From assembly GCF_038900095.1 (NCBI RefSeq), contig NZ_JBBMQQ010000004.1, positions 469,841 to 533,840 on the forward strand: a DNA stretch of 64,000 nucleotides, read 5' to 3'. A program made the translations under genes and the position numbers. Positions 16,237 through 24,422 of the stretch are shown here, one piece after another. How positions within the stretch are numbered: the first letter of the stretch is position 1; every line of letters begins with the position of its first letter. Source of the DNA: Hoeflea sp038900095. Lineage in GTDB: Bacteria > Pseudomonadota > Alphaproteobacteria > Rhizobiales > Rhizobiaceae. A model generated the notes under the pieces. That model saw nothing but the letters and a program-made list of their open reading frames with translations. It was not told where the DNA came from and did no database searches.

Positions 16237-17168
16237 GCGGCTGCGATCAACCCGGAAGCCCACATCACCGCCGGGATTGTCAGGAAGGAGGCCACCGTCT
16301 GCACGGTGGTCACGGCGGCATAAAGCGGTGCATCGCCGCCCATCTGCCGCGCCAGCAGGTAGCCGTTCATCGCCGTGGGCACGGCCGCGCAGAGCGCCAG
16401 GATGATCAGCGATTCGCCGCCAAGGCCGAAGACCACCGCCAGCGCCACCATGATGGCCGGGAACGCGATCAGTTTGAGCGCAACAGGCACCAGCACCGCC
16501 GGGCGGGGGCGAAGCGCGTCGTTGAGTTTGAGACCCGCGCCGACCATCAGCAGCCCGAGCCCCAGGGAAGCACGGGCGATCAGGTCGACCGCCTGCTCGA
16601 ACGGTGGGTACATTCCGAAGGGCAGGGCATTGACGACGATGCCTGCGACGCAGCCAAGAATCAGTGGATTGCCGGCTATCCGCTTGACCAGGGTAAGGGC
16701 GCTGCGGCCGCCGGTTCCGTACCAGACCAGCATGGCCACATTGATGAAGTTGAGCGGGATGACGAGCAGCGCCATGACCAGTGCAACAAGAGCCAGTCCG
16801 CTCACGCCGGTCATTTTCTCCGCAATCGCCAACGCCACGAACGCATTCCACCGCGAAGATGTCTGAAACAGCGTCGTGTAGCTCGCATTTGTCATGCCCA
16901 GTGCCCGTGCCAGCGGGTGCAGCGCCAGCAAAAAAACAGTCATGACCGCGACGGCGAGCAGCGACACAATCGCGACGGTGCCCAGTTCGATGCCGGAATA
17001 GTCGGCCTTGGCCAGGGTGAGAAACAGCAAAAACGGGAAGAACAGGTAGTAGCCCAGCGTTTCCAGACCCGGCCAGACGCTCTGGTCGATGAACGGGACC
17101 CGACGCAGGACAATGCCGAGAAGCACGATCAGGAAAATCGGCAGGATGCTTTCGAATATGGGGATCAT
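16218..17168 (-). CDS. AEC family transporter
   Basis: The 316-residue integral membrane protein has about ten spans arranged in two halves, the pattern of the auxin efflux carrier (AEC) family. Typical features are a Pro-rich first span (SILPIFLIVLLGIVLRRV), the FPFLLFLTLAK segment and the central PLILGCVAGIVVNALPFG region. Members carry small organic acids such as malonate or malate; the substrate here is not evident. It is transcribed toward the AidB-like gene, which it overlaps by 19 bp at the 3' ends. The start at 17168 (MIPIFESILP) gives the usual family length. Confidence 0.83.
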   Translation of the reverse strand: MIPIFESILPIFLIVLLGIVLRRVPFIDQSVWPGLETLGYYLFFPFLLFLTLAKADYSGIELGTVAIVSLLAVAVMTVFLLALHPLARALGMTNASYTTLFQTSSRWNAFVALAIAEKMTGVSGLALVALVMALLVIPLNFINVAMLVWYGTGGRSALTLVKRIAGNPLILGCVAGIVVNALPFGMYPPFEQAVDLIARASLGLGLLMVGAGLKLNDALRPRPAVLVPVALKLIAFPAIMVALAVVFGLGGESLIILALCAAVPTAMNGYLLARQMGGDAPLYAAVTTVQTVASFLTIPAVMWASGLIAAAQAAGG

Positions 17169-17307
17169 GGGTACCGCCGGATGGATTGCGCCCTCTCATA
17201 AGCGGCTAAAGTGCGTTGGGCAATGGCGGCTGTTAACCTTAACAAATGGTTTACATTGCGTGACCCAGCCACCACCGGCATGGTGTCTGCTCAGAGTAAC
17301 CACATCC

Positions 17308-17919
17308 ATGAGCCCCGACGGATCCGTGATGATTTCAAGTCGCCTGTATTACGCCTCGATGATGCTGTTCTGGGTTTGCTACCTGTCGCTTCTGGCGCTG
17401 GTTGTAACCTACGCGCCGCAGGGCGGTATCGAATTGGCCGGATTGACGCTGTTTGCCGATTCCGGGCTGGTCGATAGCGCCATCGCAGCAATGCAGGCGA
17501 TCGGCTTGTCACCGGTAGGTCAAAGCGTCGTCTTCGGGCTTCTCGGCGGTTTCAGCGCCGCATCGGCCGGGCTGCTGTTGTTTGCGATGATATTCTACGT
17601 GTTCGGTCAGGAACGCGAACAACGCGAGGCGCGGCCCTTGGCGCAAGGGGCGGTGGCCTGCACCGTGCTCGCCGCAATGCTGTCGACGCTCGTCTTCTTT
17701 GCAGGCGGCCAGGCGGGCGCTCTGCTGGCGCTTGAATTCGGTGCGCTTGGCGGTCTGTTCCTGACCGTCATGTCACTTGCACAGGCGCGGATCGAACCCG
17801 ACGATGTGGTGGAGGAGGGGCTGGGCGAGCTTGATCAGGTGATTGCCGATCACGCTGCCAATCATGCCGCTTTCAGCGCCCAGCTTGCATCTTTCTCCAG
17901 GCATGGAACACAGTCATGA
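17308..17919 (+). CDS. four-span membrane protein, unknown function
   Basis: The 203-residue hypothetical protein has about four hydrophobic segments (roughly 10-38, 62-96, 112-132, 135-155). A soluble acidic C-terminal segment (EPDDVVEEGLGELDQVIADH) may form a helix. I do not recognise the family. The start is uncertain: ATG at 17308 or the ATG at 17329 (MISSRLYYASMML), just before the first span. Its stop overlaps the next gene by ATGA, so the two small membrane proteins are translationally coupled and may act together. The upstream region contains the AT-rich gttaaccttaacaaatgg, a likely promoter area. Confidence 0.65.
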   Translation: MSPDGSVMISSRLYYASMMLFWVCYLSLLALVVTYAPQGGIELAGLTLFADSGLVDSAIAAMQAIGLSPVGQSVVFGLLGGFSAASAGLLLFAMIFYVFGQEREQREARPLAQGAVACTVLAAMLSTLVFFAGGQAGALLALEFGALGGLFLTVMSLAQARIEPDDVVEEGLGELDQVIADHAANHAAFSAQLASFSRHGTQS

Positions 17920-18266
17920 AGGTTTTTCTCGTCCTCTGGATCATGCCGATCGTCCTGCTGGGAAGCTGGTATGGCCTGTCCTATTACGACATCAATTTCG
18001 GCTACCGCATTCTCAGCCGCGAGCTGCACGACCTGGTGTTCACCATCTACGGCAACCTGCTCGGCATTCCGCCCGAAACGATTCCGCCGCTGGTGCTCAA
18101 GGCGATCATACTCGACACGTTTCTGGTCATCGGTTTCATCGTGATCAAGCGCCGCCGCAAGCAGATCTGGGCCGCCATCCGCAAGATGCTGGGCTGGACC
18201 GAACAGGGCGAAAGCCCAATGCACACCGGCAACACCGCCGAAGCCGAGTTCTCACGTATTTCCTGA
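17916..18266 (+). CDS. small membrane protein, DUF6105-like
   Basis: The 116-residue protein has an N-terminal hydrophobic segment (MKVFLVLWIMPIVLLGSWYGL), a middle region containing YDINFGYRILSRELHDLVF and a second span (about 61-80). A basic cytoplasmic stretch RRRKQIWAAIRK and a polar tail follow. It resembles the Rhizobiales-specific DUF6105 family; this name is from memory and the function is unknown. It starts inside the stop codon of the preceding four-span protein and runs into ruvX from the opposite direction, overlapping it by 15 bp. Confidence 0.7.
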   Translation: MKVFLVLWIMPIVLLGSWYGLSYYDINFGYRILSRELHDLVFTIYGNLLGIPPETIPPLVLKAIILDTFLVIGFIVIKRRRKQIWAAIRKMLGWTEQGESPMHTGNTAEAEFSRIS

Positions 18267-18746
18267 TGCATCCTGCCCAGCGCGCAAACCGGTCAGCCGG
18301 TCGAGCGCGCCCTGCAGGATGAAGCTGGCGGCGGCCGAATCGATCCGCTCCTTGCGCTTCTTGCGCGAGACATCCATCTCGATCAGCGCCCGTTCCGCCG
18401 CAACCGTCGACAGCCGCTCGTCCCAGAACACGAACGGCAGGTCCGTTTTCTGCGCCATGTTGCGGACGAAGGCACGTGTTGCCTGGGCCCGCGGACCTTC
18501 GCTGCCATCCATGTTGACCGGCAGGCCGATCACCGCAGCGCCCGCCTTGTCCTGTTCCAGCGCCGCGATCAGCGCGATGGCGTCGAGTGTGAACTTCTTG
18601 CGCTTGATCACCGTCCGCGGCGAGGCAAGCCTGAGCGACAGGTCCGAGACAGCCAGACCGATGGTTTCCGTCCCCAGGTCGATGCCGGCGATGGTCTGTC
18701 CGGGCTGAATTTGCCCTGCAAGCTCTTCGATGGTGATAGCGGCCAT
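18252..18746 (-). CDS. ruvX: Holliday junction resolvase-like RuvX (YqgF)
   Basis: The 164-residue RNase H-fold protein shows the GIDLGTETIGLAVSD strand-loop carrying the first catalytic Asp, IGLPVNMDGSEGPRA and FWDERLSTVAAER, and a final Asp in ERIDSAAASFILQ. The family is credited with 5'-end pre-16S rRNA processing and was earlier proposed as a Holliday junction nuclease. The start at 18746 (MAAITIEEL) suits the family; the longer frame upstream has a composition foreign to it. It is divergent from the UPF0173 gene with about 90 bp between. Confidence 0.9.
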   Translation of the reverse strand: MAAITIEELAGQIQPGQTIAGIDLGTETIGLAVSDLSLRLASPRTVIKRKKFTLDAIALIAALEQDKAGAAVIGLPVNMDGSEGPRAQATRAFVRNMAQKTDLPFVFWDERLSTVAAERALIEMDVSRKKRKERIDSAAASFILQGALDRLTGLRAGQDASGNT

Positions 18747-18835
18747 TTTTTGCTCTCTGCCTTTGCGCCACAGCTTCAGCCGCGCTAGATGTTGCTTTAG
18801 CGAACAAATCCGCAAATTGCGAGGGAGTGCAATCG

Positions 18836-19543
18836 ATGAAGATAACCTGGTTGGGCCATTCGGCGTTCCGGCTCGAAACAGCCAAATCGACAATCCTGAT
18901 AGATCCCTTTTTCACCGGAAACCCATCCTTTGAAGGCAATGACCGCAAGGATGCGGTCAAGGATGTCACCCACATCCTGCTGACCCACGGCCACGCGGAC
19001 CACATCGGCGACACGGCGGCCATTGCCAAGGAAACCGGCGCGGTCGTGCTGTGCAATTACGATCTGGGCATGTGGCTTGGCCACCACCAGGGGGTCGAAA
19101 AGCTTGAACTGGGCAACACCGGCGGCACCATCTCGCTCGATGGTTTTTCGGCCACTTTCGTCAACGCCTTCCACTCCTCGGCGCAGATCACCACCGACGG
19201 TGTGTCGCATTCACTGGGGAGCGCAAACGGCCTGATGCTGCATTTCGAGGATGAGCCGGGCCTTCTGCACATGGGCGACACCGACATTTTCTCCGACATG
19301 GCGCTGATCAACGAGTTGCACCGCCCGGAAATCGGCATCGTGCCGATCGGCGACCGTTTCACCATGGGCGGCGCGGTGGCAGCGCTTGCCTGCCGCAGGT
19401 ACTTCTCCTTCGCCAAGGTGCTGCCCTGCCATTACGGCACGTTCCCGGCGCTGGACCAGACCGCGGATGCCTTTGTCGAAGGTATGGAAGACGATGCCAA
19501 GAACGTCGCCGTGCCCAAATCCGGTGAAAGCGTGACTGTCTGA
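18836..19543 (+). CDS. UPF0173 metal-dependent hydrolase
   Basis: The 235-residue metallo-beta-lactamase-fold protein starts MKITWLGHSAFRLE, with the THGHADHIGD metal-binding motif (HxHxDH), a later FHSS and H in MGDTDIF, and CHYGTFPAL near the C-terminus. These are hallmarks of the UPF0173 branch, whose substrate is not known. The ATG at 18836 is preceded by GAGGGAG at 18821-18827 at suitable distance, which selects it over an in-frame GTG at 18827. The gene stands alone between ruvX (divergent) and a methyltransferase on the same strand. Confidence 0.88.
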   Translation: MKITWLGHSAFRLETAKSTILIDPFFTGNPSFEGNDRKDAVKDVTHILLTHGHADHIGDTAAIAKETGAVVLCNYDLGMWLGHHQGVEKLELGNTGGTISLDGFSATFVNAFHSSAQITTDGVSHSLGSANGLMLHFEDEPGLLHMGDTDIFSDMALINELHRPEIGIVPIGDRFTMGGAVAALACRRYFSFAKVLPCHYGTFPALDQTADAFVEGMEDDAKNVAVPKSGESVTV

Positions 19544-19629
19544 CGCCCTGACTGGGCAATTTTTGGCAAAACGCGACGGGATCGAAGGTCTATCCATTGA
19601 TTGGCCGCGAAGCGGAACATGGGAAGAAA

Positions 19630-20226
19630 ATGAGCCAGGATGATCGGACGCTCAGCTTTTATACCCGGGAAGCTTCAGCCTATGCCTCACGCGATGAATA
19701 TTCGAATTCGAAGCATATCGAGGCTTTTCTGTCTTTGCTGCCAGCCGGAGCTGCCATTCTCGAGTTGGGATGCGGTGCCGGGCGGGACAGTGAATTCATG
19801 ATCGGCAGGGGATACGAGGTGCATCCGACGGATGGGACGCCAGAATTGGCCCAAGCGGCAGAACAGCGCCTCGGGATCCCGGTTGCCACGCTGTTGTTCG
19901 CGGATCTGGATGAGGAAAGCACCTGTGACGGAATATGGGCGAATGCCTGCCTGTTGCATGTCCCCAGAGAAGATCTGCCGGGCGTCTTATCGAAAATTCA
20001 TGCCGCATTGAAGAAAGGCGGAGCCTTTTACGCCAGTTTCAAGGCTGGCGAAACAGAAGGCCGCGACCGGTTCAACCGGTATTACAATTATCCTTCCGAG
20101 AGCACCTTGCGGGAATGGTACGCTGCATCAGCTTGGGCTGATGTGACAATCACAGCCGAAAAGGGCGGAGGCTATGACGGACGACCAACCGATTGGCTCC
20201 ATGTGGTTGCGATCAAGCAGGATTGA
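19630..20226 (+). CDS. class I SAM-dependent methyltransferase
   Basis: The 198-residue protein has the Rossmann methyltransferase motif I (ILELGCGAGRDSEFMIGRG) near residue 48. The acidic motif II (PTDGTPELA) follows, then ANACLLHVPREDLP, where the acceptor-side motif IV lies. It resembles the small TehB-like or UbiE-like methyltransferases without a substrate domain, so the target cannot be named. GGGAAG at 19621-19626 is a good ribosome site for the ATG at 19630. GC content looks somewhat lower than in the flanking genes (many aat and ttt codons), a weak hint of separate ancestry. The next gene, gatC, begins 114 bp later. Confidence 0.83.
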   Translation: MSQDDRTLSFYTREASAYASRDEYSNSKHIEAFLSLLPAGAAILELGCGAGRDSEFMIGRGYEVHPTDGTPELAQAAEQRLGIPVATLLFADLDEESTCDGIWANACLLHVPREDLPGVLSKIHAALKKGGAFYASFKAGETEGRDRFNRYYNYPSESTLREWYAASAWADVTITAEKGGGYDGRPTDWLHVVAIKQD

Positions 20227-20340
20227 CTTTCACGCTCCCTTTATGGCGTTCGCGATGACAAATCATCAGCCCGCAGTTGCGCGTCTGCCCGCTCGCCGCT
20301 ATAGCGGGGCCACCTGTTCACACCACCCGATGAGGACCCG

Positions 20341-20628
20341 ATGTCCGTAGATCTTGCCACCGTCAAACGCGTTGCGCACCTGGCCCGTATTGCGGTCACC
20401 GACGAGGAAGCCGCCCGCATGGAAGGTGAACTCAACACCATTCTGGGCTTTGTCGAACAACTCTCCGAAGTCGATGTCGACGGCATCGAGCCGATGACAT
20501 CGGTCACCCCGATGGCGATGAAGAAGCGCGCCGATGTTGTCACCGACGGCTCCAAGGCCGAGGACATCGTCGCCAACGCGCCCGAATCCACCGACAACTT
20601 CTTCGTTGTCCCGAAGGTGGTAGAGTAG
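20341..20628 (+). CDS. gatC: Asp-tRNA(Asn)/Glu-tRNA(Gln) amidotransferase subunit C
   Basis: The 95-residue GatC wraps around GatA and stabilises the amidotransferase complex. It shows VAHLARIAVTDEEAARMEGEL and the VDGIEPMTSVTPM segment seen across GatC proteins. The GatCAB complex amidates misacylated Glu-tRNA(Gln) and/or Asp-tRNA(Asn), which alphaproteobacteria need. An acetyltransferase gene separates gatC from gatA, and gatB lies about 1.8 kb beyond gatA. Confidence 0.95.
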   Translation: MSVDLATVKRVAHLARIAVTDEEAARMEGELNTILGFVEQLSEVDVDGIEPMTSVTPMAMKKRADVVTDGSKAEDIVANAPESTDNFFVVPKVVE

Positions 20629-20632
20629 CAGC

Positions 20633-21115
20633 ATGGCTGTCTCGGTCGCCATTGAATCCCCGCTTCAGGATGACGTCACAGGGCTTGTGGAAGCCCTGGA
20701 CGCCTATCTGGTGCCGTTGGCGCCGGCCGAATTCCATTTCGGTCTGAACATCGAGGAAATGGCGGGCGACGATACCACGGTGTTCGTGGCACGTGACGAC
20801 GCCGGCGAGGCCATCGGTATTGGTGCGCTCAAGGATGCGGGCCTGGATGCCGGAGTTCTCACCGGCGAAGTCAAGCGCATGTTCACTGCCCCGCGGGTCC
20901 GTGGCCAGCGCATAGGCTCGGCACTGCTGGATGCGATCTGCGCGCGTGCCCGCGCCAAGGGCATGAAACGGCTGGTTCTTGAAACCGGCGTGGGCGAGGG
21001 GCTTGCCGCCGCCGTCCGGCTTTATCAAAATCATGGCTTCACCGAATGTGGCGCCGTCCTCGATTACCCTGATTCCGGCTATTCCCGGTTCTTTGAAAAG
21101 AAGTTGTCCGCATGA
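20633..21115 (+). CDS. GNAT family N-acetyltransferase (within gat cluster)
   Basis: The 160-residue protein has the GNAT acetyl-CoA binding region, with the VKRMFTAPRVRGQRIGSALLD segment containing R-x-x-G-x-G/A near residue 85. It continues with LVLETGVGEGLAAAVRLYQNHGF. The substrate is not recognisable. It begins 4 bp after gatC and overlaps the gatA start by ATGA (21112-21115), so it is embedded in the gat operon. That insertion between two subunits of one enzyme is noteworthy, although several rhizobia keep a GNAT here as far as I recall. Confidence 0.85.
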   Translation: MAVSVAIESPLQDDVTGLVEALDAYLVPLAPAEFHFGLNIEEMAGDDTTVFVARDDAGEAIGIGALKDAGLDAGVLTGEVKRMFTAPRVRGQRIGSALLDAICARARAKGMKRLVLETGVGEGLAAAVRLYQNHGFTECGAVLDYPDSGYSRFFEKKLSA

Positions 21116-22593
21116 GTGACCTGACCCGTCTGACCATCGCCGAAGCCCGTGACGAAATGGGCAAGGGTGCCTTTACCAGCGTTGAACTGACCGACGCCTA
21201 CCTGGCCGCCATCGAGGCCGCCAACCCGGCGATCAACGCCTATGTGAAAATCACAGCCGACAAGGCCCGCGAGATGGCCAAGGCCTCCGACGCCCGCCGC
21301 GCCGGCGGTTCTGCCGGAGCGCTCGAGGGCATCCCGCTCGGCGTCAAGGATCTGTACGCAACCGAGGGCGTGCACACACAGGCCTGTTCCCACGTGCTCG
21401 ACGGCTTCGAGCCGCGTTACGAATCGACCGTTACCGCCAATCTCTGGTCCGATGGCGCGGTGATGCTGGGCAAGCTCAACATGGACGAGTTCGCCATGGG
21501 CTCGTCCAACGAGACATCGTACTACGGTCCGGTGATCAACCCCTGGCGCGCCGAAGGTTCCAACGCCAATCTGGTGCCCGGCGGTTCTTCCGGTGGCTCG
21601 GCGGCGGCCGTTGCGGCACTGCTGTGCGCCGGCGCGACAGCCACCGACACCGGCGGTTCGATCCGCCAGCCTGCGGCGTTTACCGGCACCGTCGGCATCA
21701 AGCCCACCTATGGCCGCTGCTCGCGCTGGGGCATTGCCGCCTTTGCCTCCTCGCTCGATCAGGCAGGCCCGATTGCCCGCGACGTGCGCGATGCCGCAAT
21801 CCTGCTCAAGTCGATGGCATCGGTCGATGACAAGGACACCACCTCGGTGGACATGCCGGTGCCGGATTACGAAGCAGCGCTGGGCGGTTCGGTCAAGGGC
21901 CTGAAAATCGGCATTCCGCGCGAATACCGCATCGACGGCATGCCCGCCGAAATCGATGCGCTGTGGCAGCAGGGGATCGCCTGGCTCAAGGACGCCGGCG
22001 CCGAAATCGTCGATATCGAGCTGCCGCACACCAAGTATGCGCTGCCGGCCTATTACATCGTCGCGCCCGCTGAAGCTTCGTCGAACCTGGCCCGCTACGA
22101 CGGCGTCCGTTACGGCCTGCGCGTGCCCGGCAAGGACATTGCCGAGATGTACGAGAAGACCCGTGCCGAAGGTTTCGGCCAGGAAGTCAAGCGCCGCATC
22201 ATGATCGGCACCTATGTGCTCTCGGCCGGTTACTACGACGCTTACTACCTGCGCGCCCAGAAGGTACGCACCCTGATCAAGCGCGATTTCGAGCTCGCTT
22301 TCGATGCCGGCGTCGACGCCATCCTGACGCCCGCCACCCCGTCTTCGGCCTTTGCCATCGGCGACGAGAGCCTGGCCAGCGACCCGGTCAAGATGTACAT
22401 GCAGGACGTCTTCACCGTCACCGTCAACATGGCCGGTTTGCCGGGAATTTCGGTTCCTGCGGGCCTTGACCCGAAGGGTCTGCCGCTTGGCCTGCAGCTG
22501 ATCGGCCGCCCGTTCGGGGAAGAAACCCTGTTCAAGGCCGCCCACGTCATCGAACAGGCCGCAGGCCGTTTCGAACCGAACAAGTGGTGGTGA
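21112..22593 (+). CDS. gatA: Asp-tRNA(Asn)/Glu-tRNA(Gln) amidotransferase subunit A
   Basis: The 493-residue GatA is the glutaminase subunit of the amidation complex and an amidase-signature enzyme. It has the Lys of the catalytic triad in IPLGVKDLYATEG, the cis-Ser in VPGGSSGGSAAAVAA and the nucleophilic Ser in TDTGGSIRQPAAFTG. Ammonia released here is channelled to GatB. It starts inside the stop codon of the GNAT gene. A strong terminator follows 28 bp after the stop, marking the end of this operon. Confidence 0.97.
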   Translation: MSDLTRLTIAEARDEMGKGAFTSVELTDAYLAAIEAANPAINAYVKITADKAREMAKASDARRAGGSAGALEGIPLGVKDLYATEGVHTQACSHVLDGFEPRYESTVTANLWSDGAVMLGKLNMDEFAMGSSNETSYYGPVINPWRAEGSNANLVPGGSSGGSAAAVAALLCAGATATDTGGSIRQPAAFTGTVGIKPTYGRCSRWGIAAFASSLDQAGPIARDVRDAAILLKSMASVDDKDTTSVDMPVPDYEAALGGSVKGLKIGIPREYRIDGMPAEIDALWQQGIAWLKDAGAEIVDIELPHTKYALPAYYIVAPAEASSNLARYDGVRYGLRVPGKDIAEMYEKTRAEGFGQEVKRRIMIGTYVLSAGYYDAYYLRAQKVRTLIKRDFELAFDAGVDAILTPATPSSAFAIGDESLASDPVKMYMQDVFTVTVNMAGLPGISVPAGLDPKGLPLGLQLIGRPFGEETLFKAAHVIEQAAGRFEPNKWW

Positions 22594-22621
22594 GACCGGT
22601 TCCAAACAGACAGCTTGAAAG

Positions 22622-22648
22622 AAGCGGCGCCCTGAGGCGCCGCTTTTG
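22622..22648 (+). terminator. intrinsic terminator after gatA
   Basis: A perfect 10-bp stem (22622-22631 with 22636-22645) with a CTGA loop runs into TTTT. It closes the gatC-GNAT-gatA operon and also lies at the 3' end of the convergent YjhX-like gene. Confidence 0.85.
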
Positions 22649-22651
22649 CGT

Positions 22652-22909
22652 TTAGCGATTGTTCAACTGCGATCTGACCAGCTCCAACCCGCGACGTGTG
22701 ACGCCATAGGGCTGGCCCTTGCGCGAGCTTATCGCGCGTTTGCGCTTCAGCTTGCGAAAGGTTTCAGGTTCCAGACCGGTAAACAGCCAGCCTTCCCGGG
22801 TGATGAGCTTGATTTCGGCAATTTTCCGGTTGTCATCACGGGTCAGTTCGATCCTGCCGCCTTGCGCCAGCAGGTGTAAAATGCGCTGTTCAGCGCGGGA
22901 GATATCCAT
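22652..22909 (-). CDS. YjhX family (UPF0386) protein
   Basis: The 85-residue protein starts MDISRAEQRILHLLAQGGRI and ends GLELVRSQLNNR, and is close to the UPF0386/YjhX family over its whole length. Other family blocks are ITREGWLFTGLEPETFRKLKRKRAIS and a winged-helix-like Thr-Arg-Arg-Gly turn. E. coli YjhX was reported as the toxin of the YjhX-YjhQ pair, where YjhQ is an acetyltransferase. No YjhQ gene overlaps it here, though a divergent GNAT lies 358 bp away. I regard toxicity as unproven. Upstream is 358 bp without a clear gene. Confidence 0.85.
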   Translation of the reverse strand: MDISRAEQRILHLLAQGGRIELTRDDNRKIAEIKLITREGWLFTGLEPETFRKLKRKRAISSRKGQPYGVTRRGLELVRSQLNNR

Positions 22910-23267
22910 TGTCTGTTCTGTCCAATAGCGCTCGGTTGAGCGCACAAAAACATCGGCCGACGTCACGGACGTCAGCGGCTTCATGTTTTTGTTGGGCCAT
23001 GCGCGGCGTGTTGAACGCAGGACGCAGGCCCTTTATCGGGACTCGGACAGGAAGTACATAAAGGCTCCGGTGATGGACCTGTGCACGATAGTAACCGGCT
23101 GTGGCTGGATCAAGATCGCAGCTCTGTGCGGCCGCTTCGAAAGATTGGTACTGTTGCGCAATTACCCGGTAAAACGGTGCAGGGCTTGATGAACCGCCCG
23201 TTTCCGGCGAAACTCCTCGTAAGCGTCATGCATCTTCGCCTGGCGGAAATTCGACGGAGCGGTCACA
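22910..23267. other. intergenic region between YjhX-like gene and GNAT
   Basis: This 358-bp region separates two divergent genes. Frames crossing it give basic, low-similarity peptides, so I see no gene. It contains a small palindrome gacgtcacggacgtc near 22960, which could be an operator for the YjhX-like gene. A GGAG site before 23268 serves the GNAT gene. Confidence 0.35.
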
Positions 23268-23801
23268 ATGCTTGCTATCAGGCCTGCAACTTCCGCCGAA
23301 GCCCAGGATCTCGCCAAGATCGGTTTGGCCGCCTGGGAAAAGGCGATTCGCGTCTGGGGAGAGGATGCGGAGCGCCTGCGCGAGAACGCCAGGGAAGCCT
23401 ATTACGATTTCTGCACCCGCTGCTGGCCCGATATCCTGGTTGCCGAATGGGATGGCGAACTTGCCGGCTGGGGCTCGTGCGAGAAGGCCGATGATTTCAT
23501 CACCGATCTCTGGGTGTTGCCGGAATTTCAGGGCAGGGGCATCGGCACGGCGCTGCTCGACAAGATCGAATCCGGCATCCGGCAACGCGGGTTTTCCGCC
23601 GCGCGGCTCGACACCCATGCCCGAAACCTGGATGCGATCCGGCTCTACAAGCGGCTTGGCTATCGCGTCAAAACCTACTTCGTGACCTATTCCGAACCGC
23701 TCGACGAGGACATCGACAAGGTGGAAATGATCAAGGAATTCGAGCCCCACAGCGATCCGGTTGATCCCGATGCCGGCGAATACGGTCTCTACAATCTCTG
23801 A
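23268..23801 (+). CDS. GNAT family N-acetyltransferase
   Basis: The 177-residue protein has the GNAT core LWVLPEFQGRGIGTALLDKIE, whose Q/RxxGxG/A loop holds the acetyl-CoA pyrophosphate, followed by ARNLDAIRLYKRLGY, the usual C-terminal acceptor region. The N-terminal helix AIRPATSAEAQDLAKIGLAAWE is the typical first element. The natural substrate is unknown. It is monocistronic as far as I can tell, with a terminator for the opposite strand about 60 bp after its stop. It is the second of four GNAT genes in this stretch of 7.5 kb. Confidence 0.85.
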   Translation: MLAIRPATSAEAQDLAKIGLAAWEKAIRVWGEDAERLRENAREAYYDFCTRCWPDILVAEWDGELAGWGSCEKADDFITDLWVLPEFQGRGIGTALLDKIESGIRQRGFSAARLDTHARNLDAIRLYKRLGYRVKTYFVTYSEPLDEDIDKVEMIKEFEPHSDPVDPDAGEYGLYNL

Positions 23802-23863
23802 ATGACGCCACTGTCATGTCCCGGGCACGCAGTGCTGCAAAAGCGGCCTTCTGCCGAAAGCCC

Positions 23864-23900
23864 AAAAAAAGACCCGGACACGGGAATCCCGATCCGGGCT
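23864..23900 (-). terminator. probable terminator of DUF6455 gene
   Basis: On the minus strand a CCCGGA/TCCGGG stem (23873-23878 with 23893-23898) enclosing a smaller GGG/CCC hairpin is followed by seven T. It lies about 60 bp downstream of the DUF6455-like gene stop. Confidence 0.7.
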
Positions 23901-23958
23901 TTCAAGTCGGGCAAAGATCTCTTTGCCTAGAGGGAGCAGAATAGGCGGGAGCCAGAAA

Positions 23959-24237
23959 TCAGGCTGCGGGTTGCGAATTCGCGTTGTTGAGCACCCGCTC
24001 GAAAAGATCGTGATTGCGGCAGAACGAGGGAGCCTCGTCCGCATCGACCTCGTGCGACAGCCAGCTCTGGCAGGCATCCGGCCGGTCACAGGTCAAGCAG
24101 CGGTTGGCGGCCCGGCGCAGCACGCCGGCATGATCGGGCAGTTTCCAGATCTCGTCGGCAACGCCAAGCTTGGTCATCATGGCGTCCATAAGGTCGGCCT
24201 GTTTTGTCAAACGGCTGAAAATATCAAGTACGCTCAT
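23959..24237 (-). CDS. DUF6455-like cysteine protein
   Basis: The 92-residue protein starts MSVLDIFSRLTKQADLMDAMM. It carries the Cys set CLTCDRPDAC, spaced Cx2Cx5C, followed by WL and a further Cys near the C-terminus (SFCRNH). It most resembles the short DUF6455 family from alphaproteobacteria; this name is from memory. The cysteines suggest metal or thiol chemistry, which is inference. GAGGAG at seven bases before the ATG at 24237 selects this start over longer openings. It is divergent from gatB with about 185 bp between, room for both promoters. Confidence 0.7.
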   Translation of the reverse strand: MSVLDIFSRLTKQADLMDAMMTKLGVADEIWKLPDHAGVLRRAANRCLTCDRPDACQSWLSHEVDADEAPSFCRNHDLFERVLNNANSQPAA

Positions 24238-24422
24238 GATCATCTCCTCTTCGATGTTGAGTTGAGAATCCCATGGTGCCCGGGTGCCCGCATTGATCTC
24301 GGTCAAACATTTTGCAGGTAGTTTCCCGCTGCTGGGCCGCCCTGTGCCGGTAAAGCCTTGCAGTCGGGCCGGCTTTGTTCTACCCGACAGGGAGCTGATC
24401 CTTCAAAGATAATGAGCCTGTC

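Noticed and set aside
21079..22605. 508-codon minus-strand frame opposite gatA
   Set aside because: Complete overlap with a certain gene and no protein similarity.
22652..23801. YjhX-like gene plus divergent GNAT as a toxin-antitoxin pair
   Set aside because: The genes do not form an operon, are 358 bp apart and the GNAT is not visibly YjhQ-like, so pairing is not supported.
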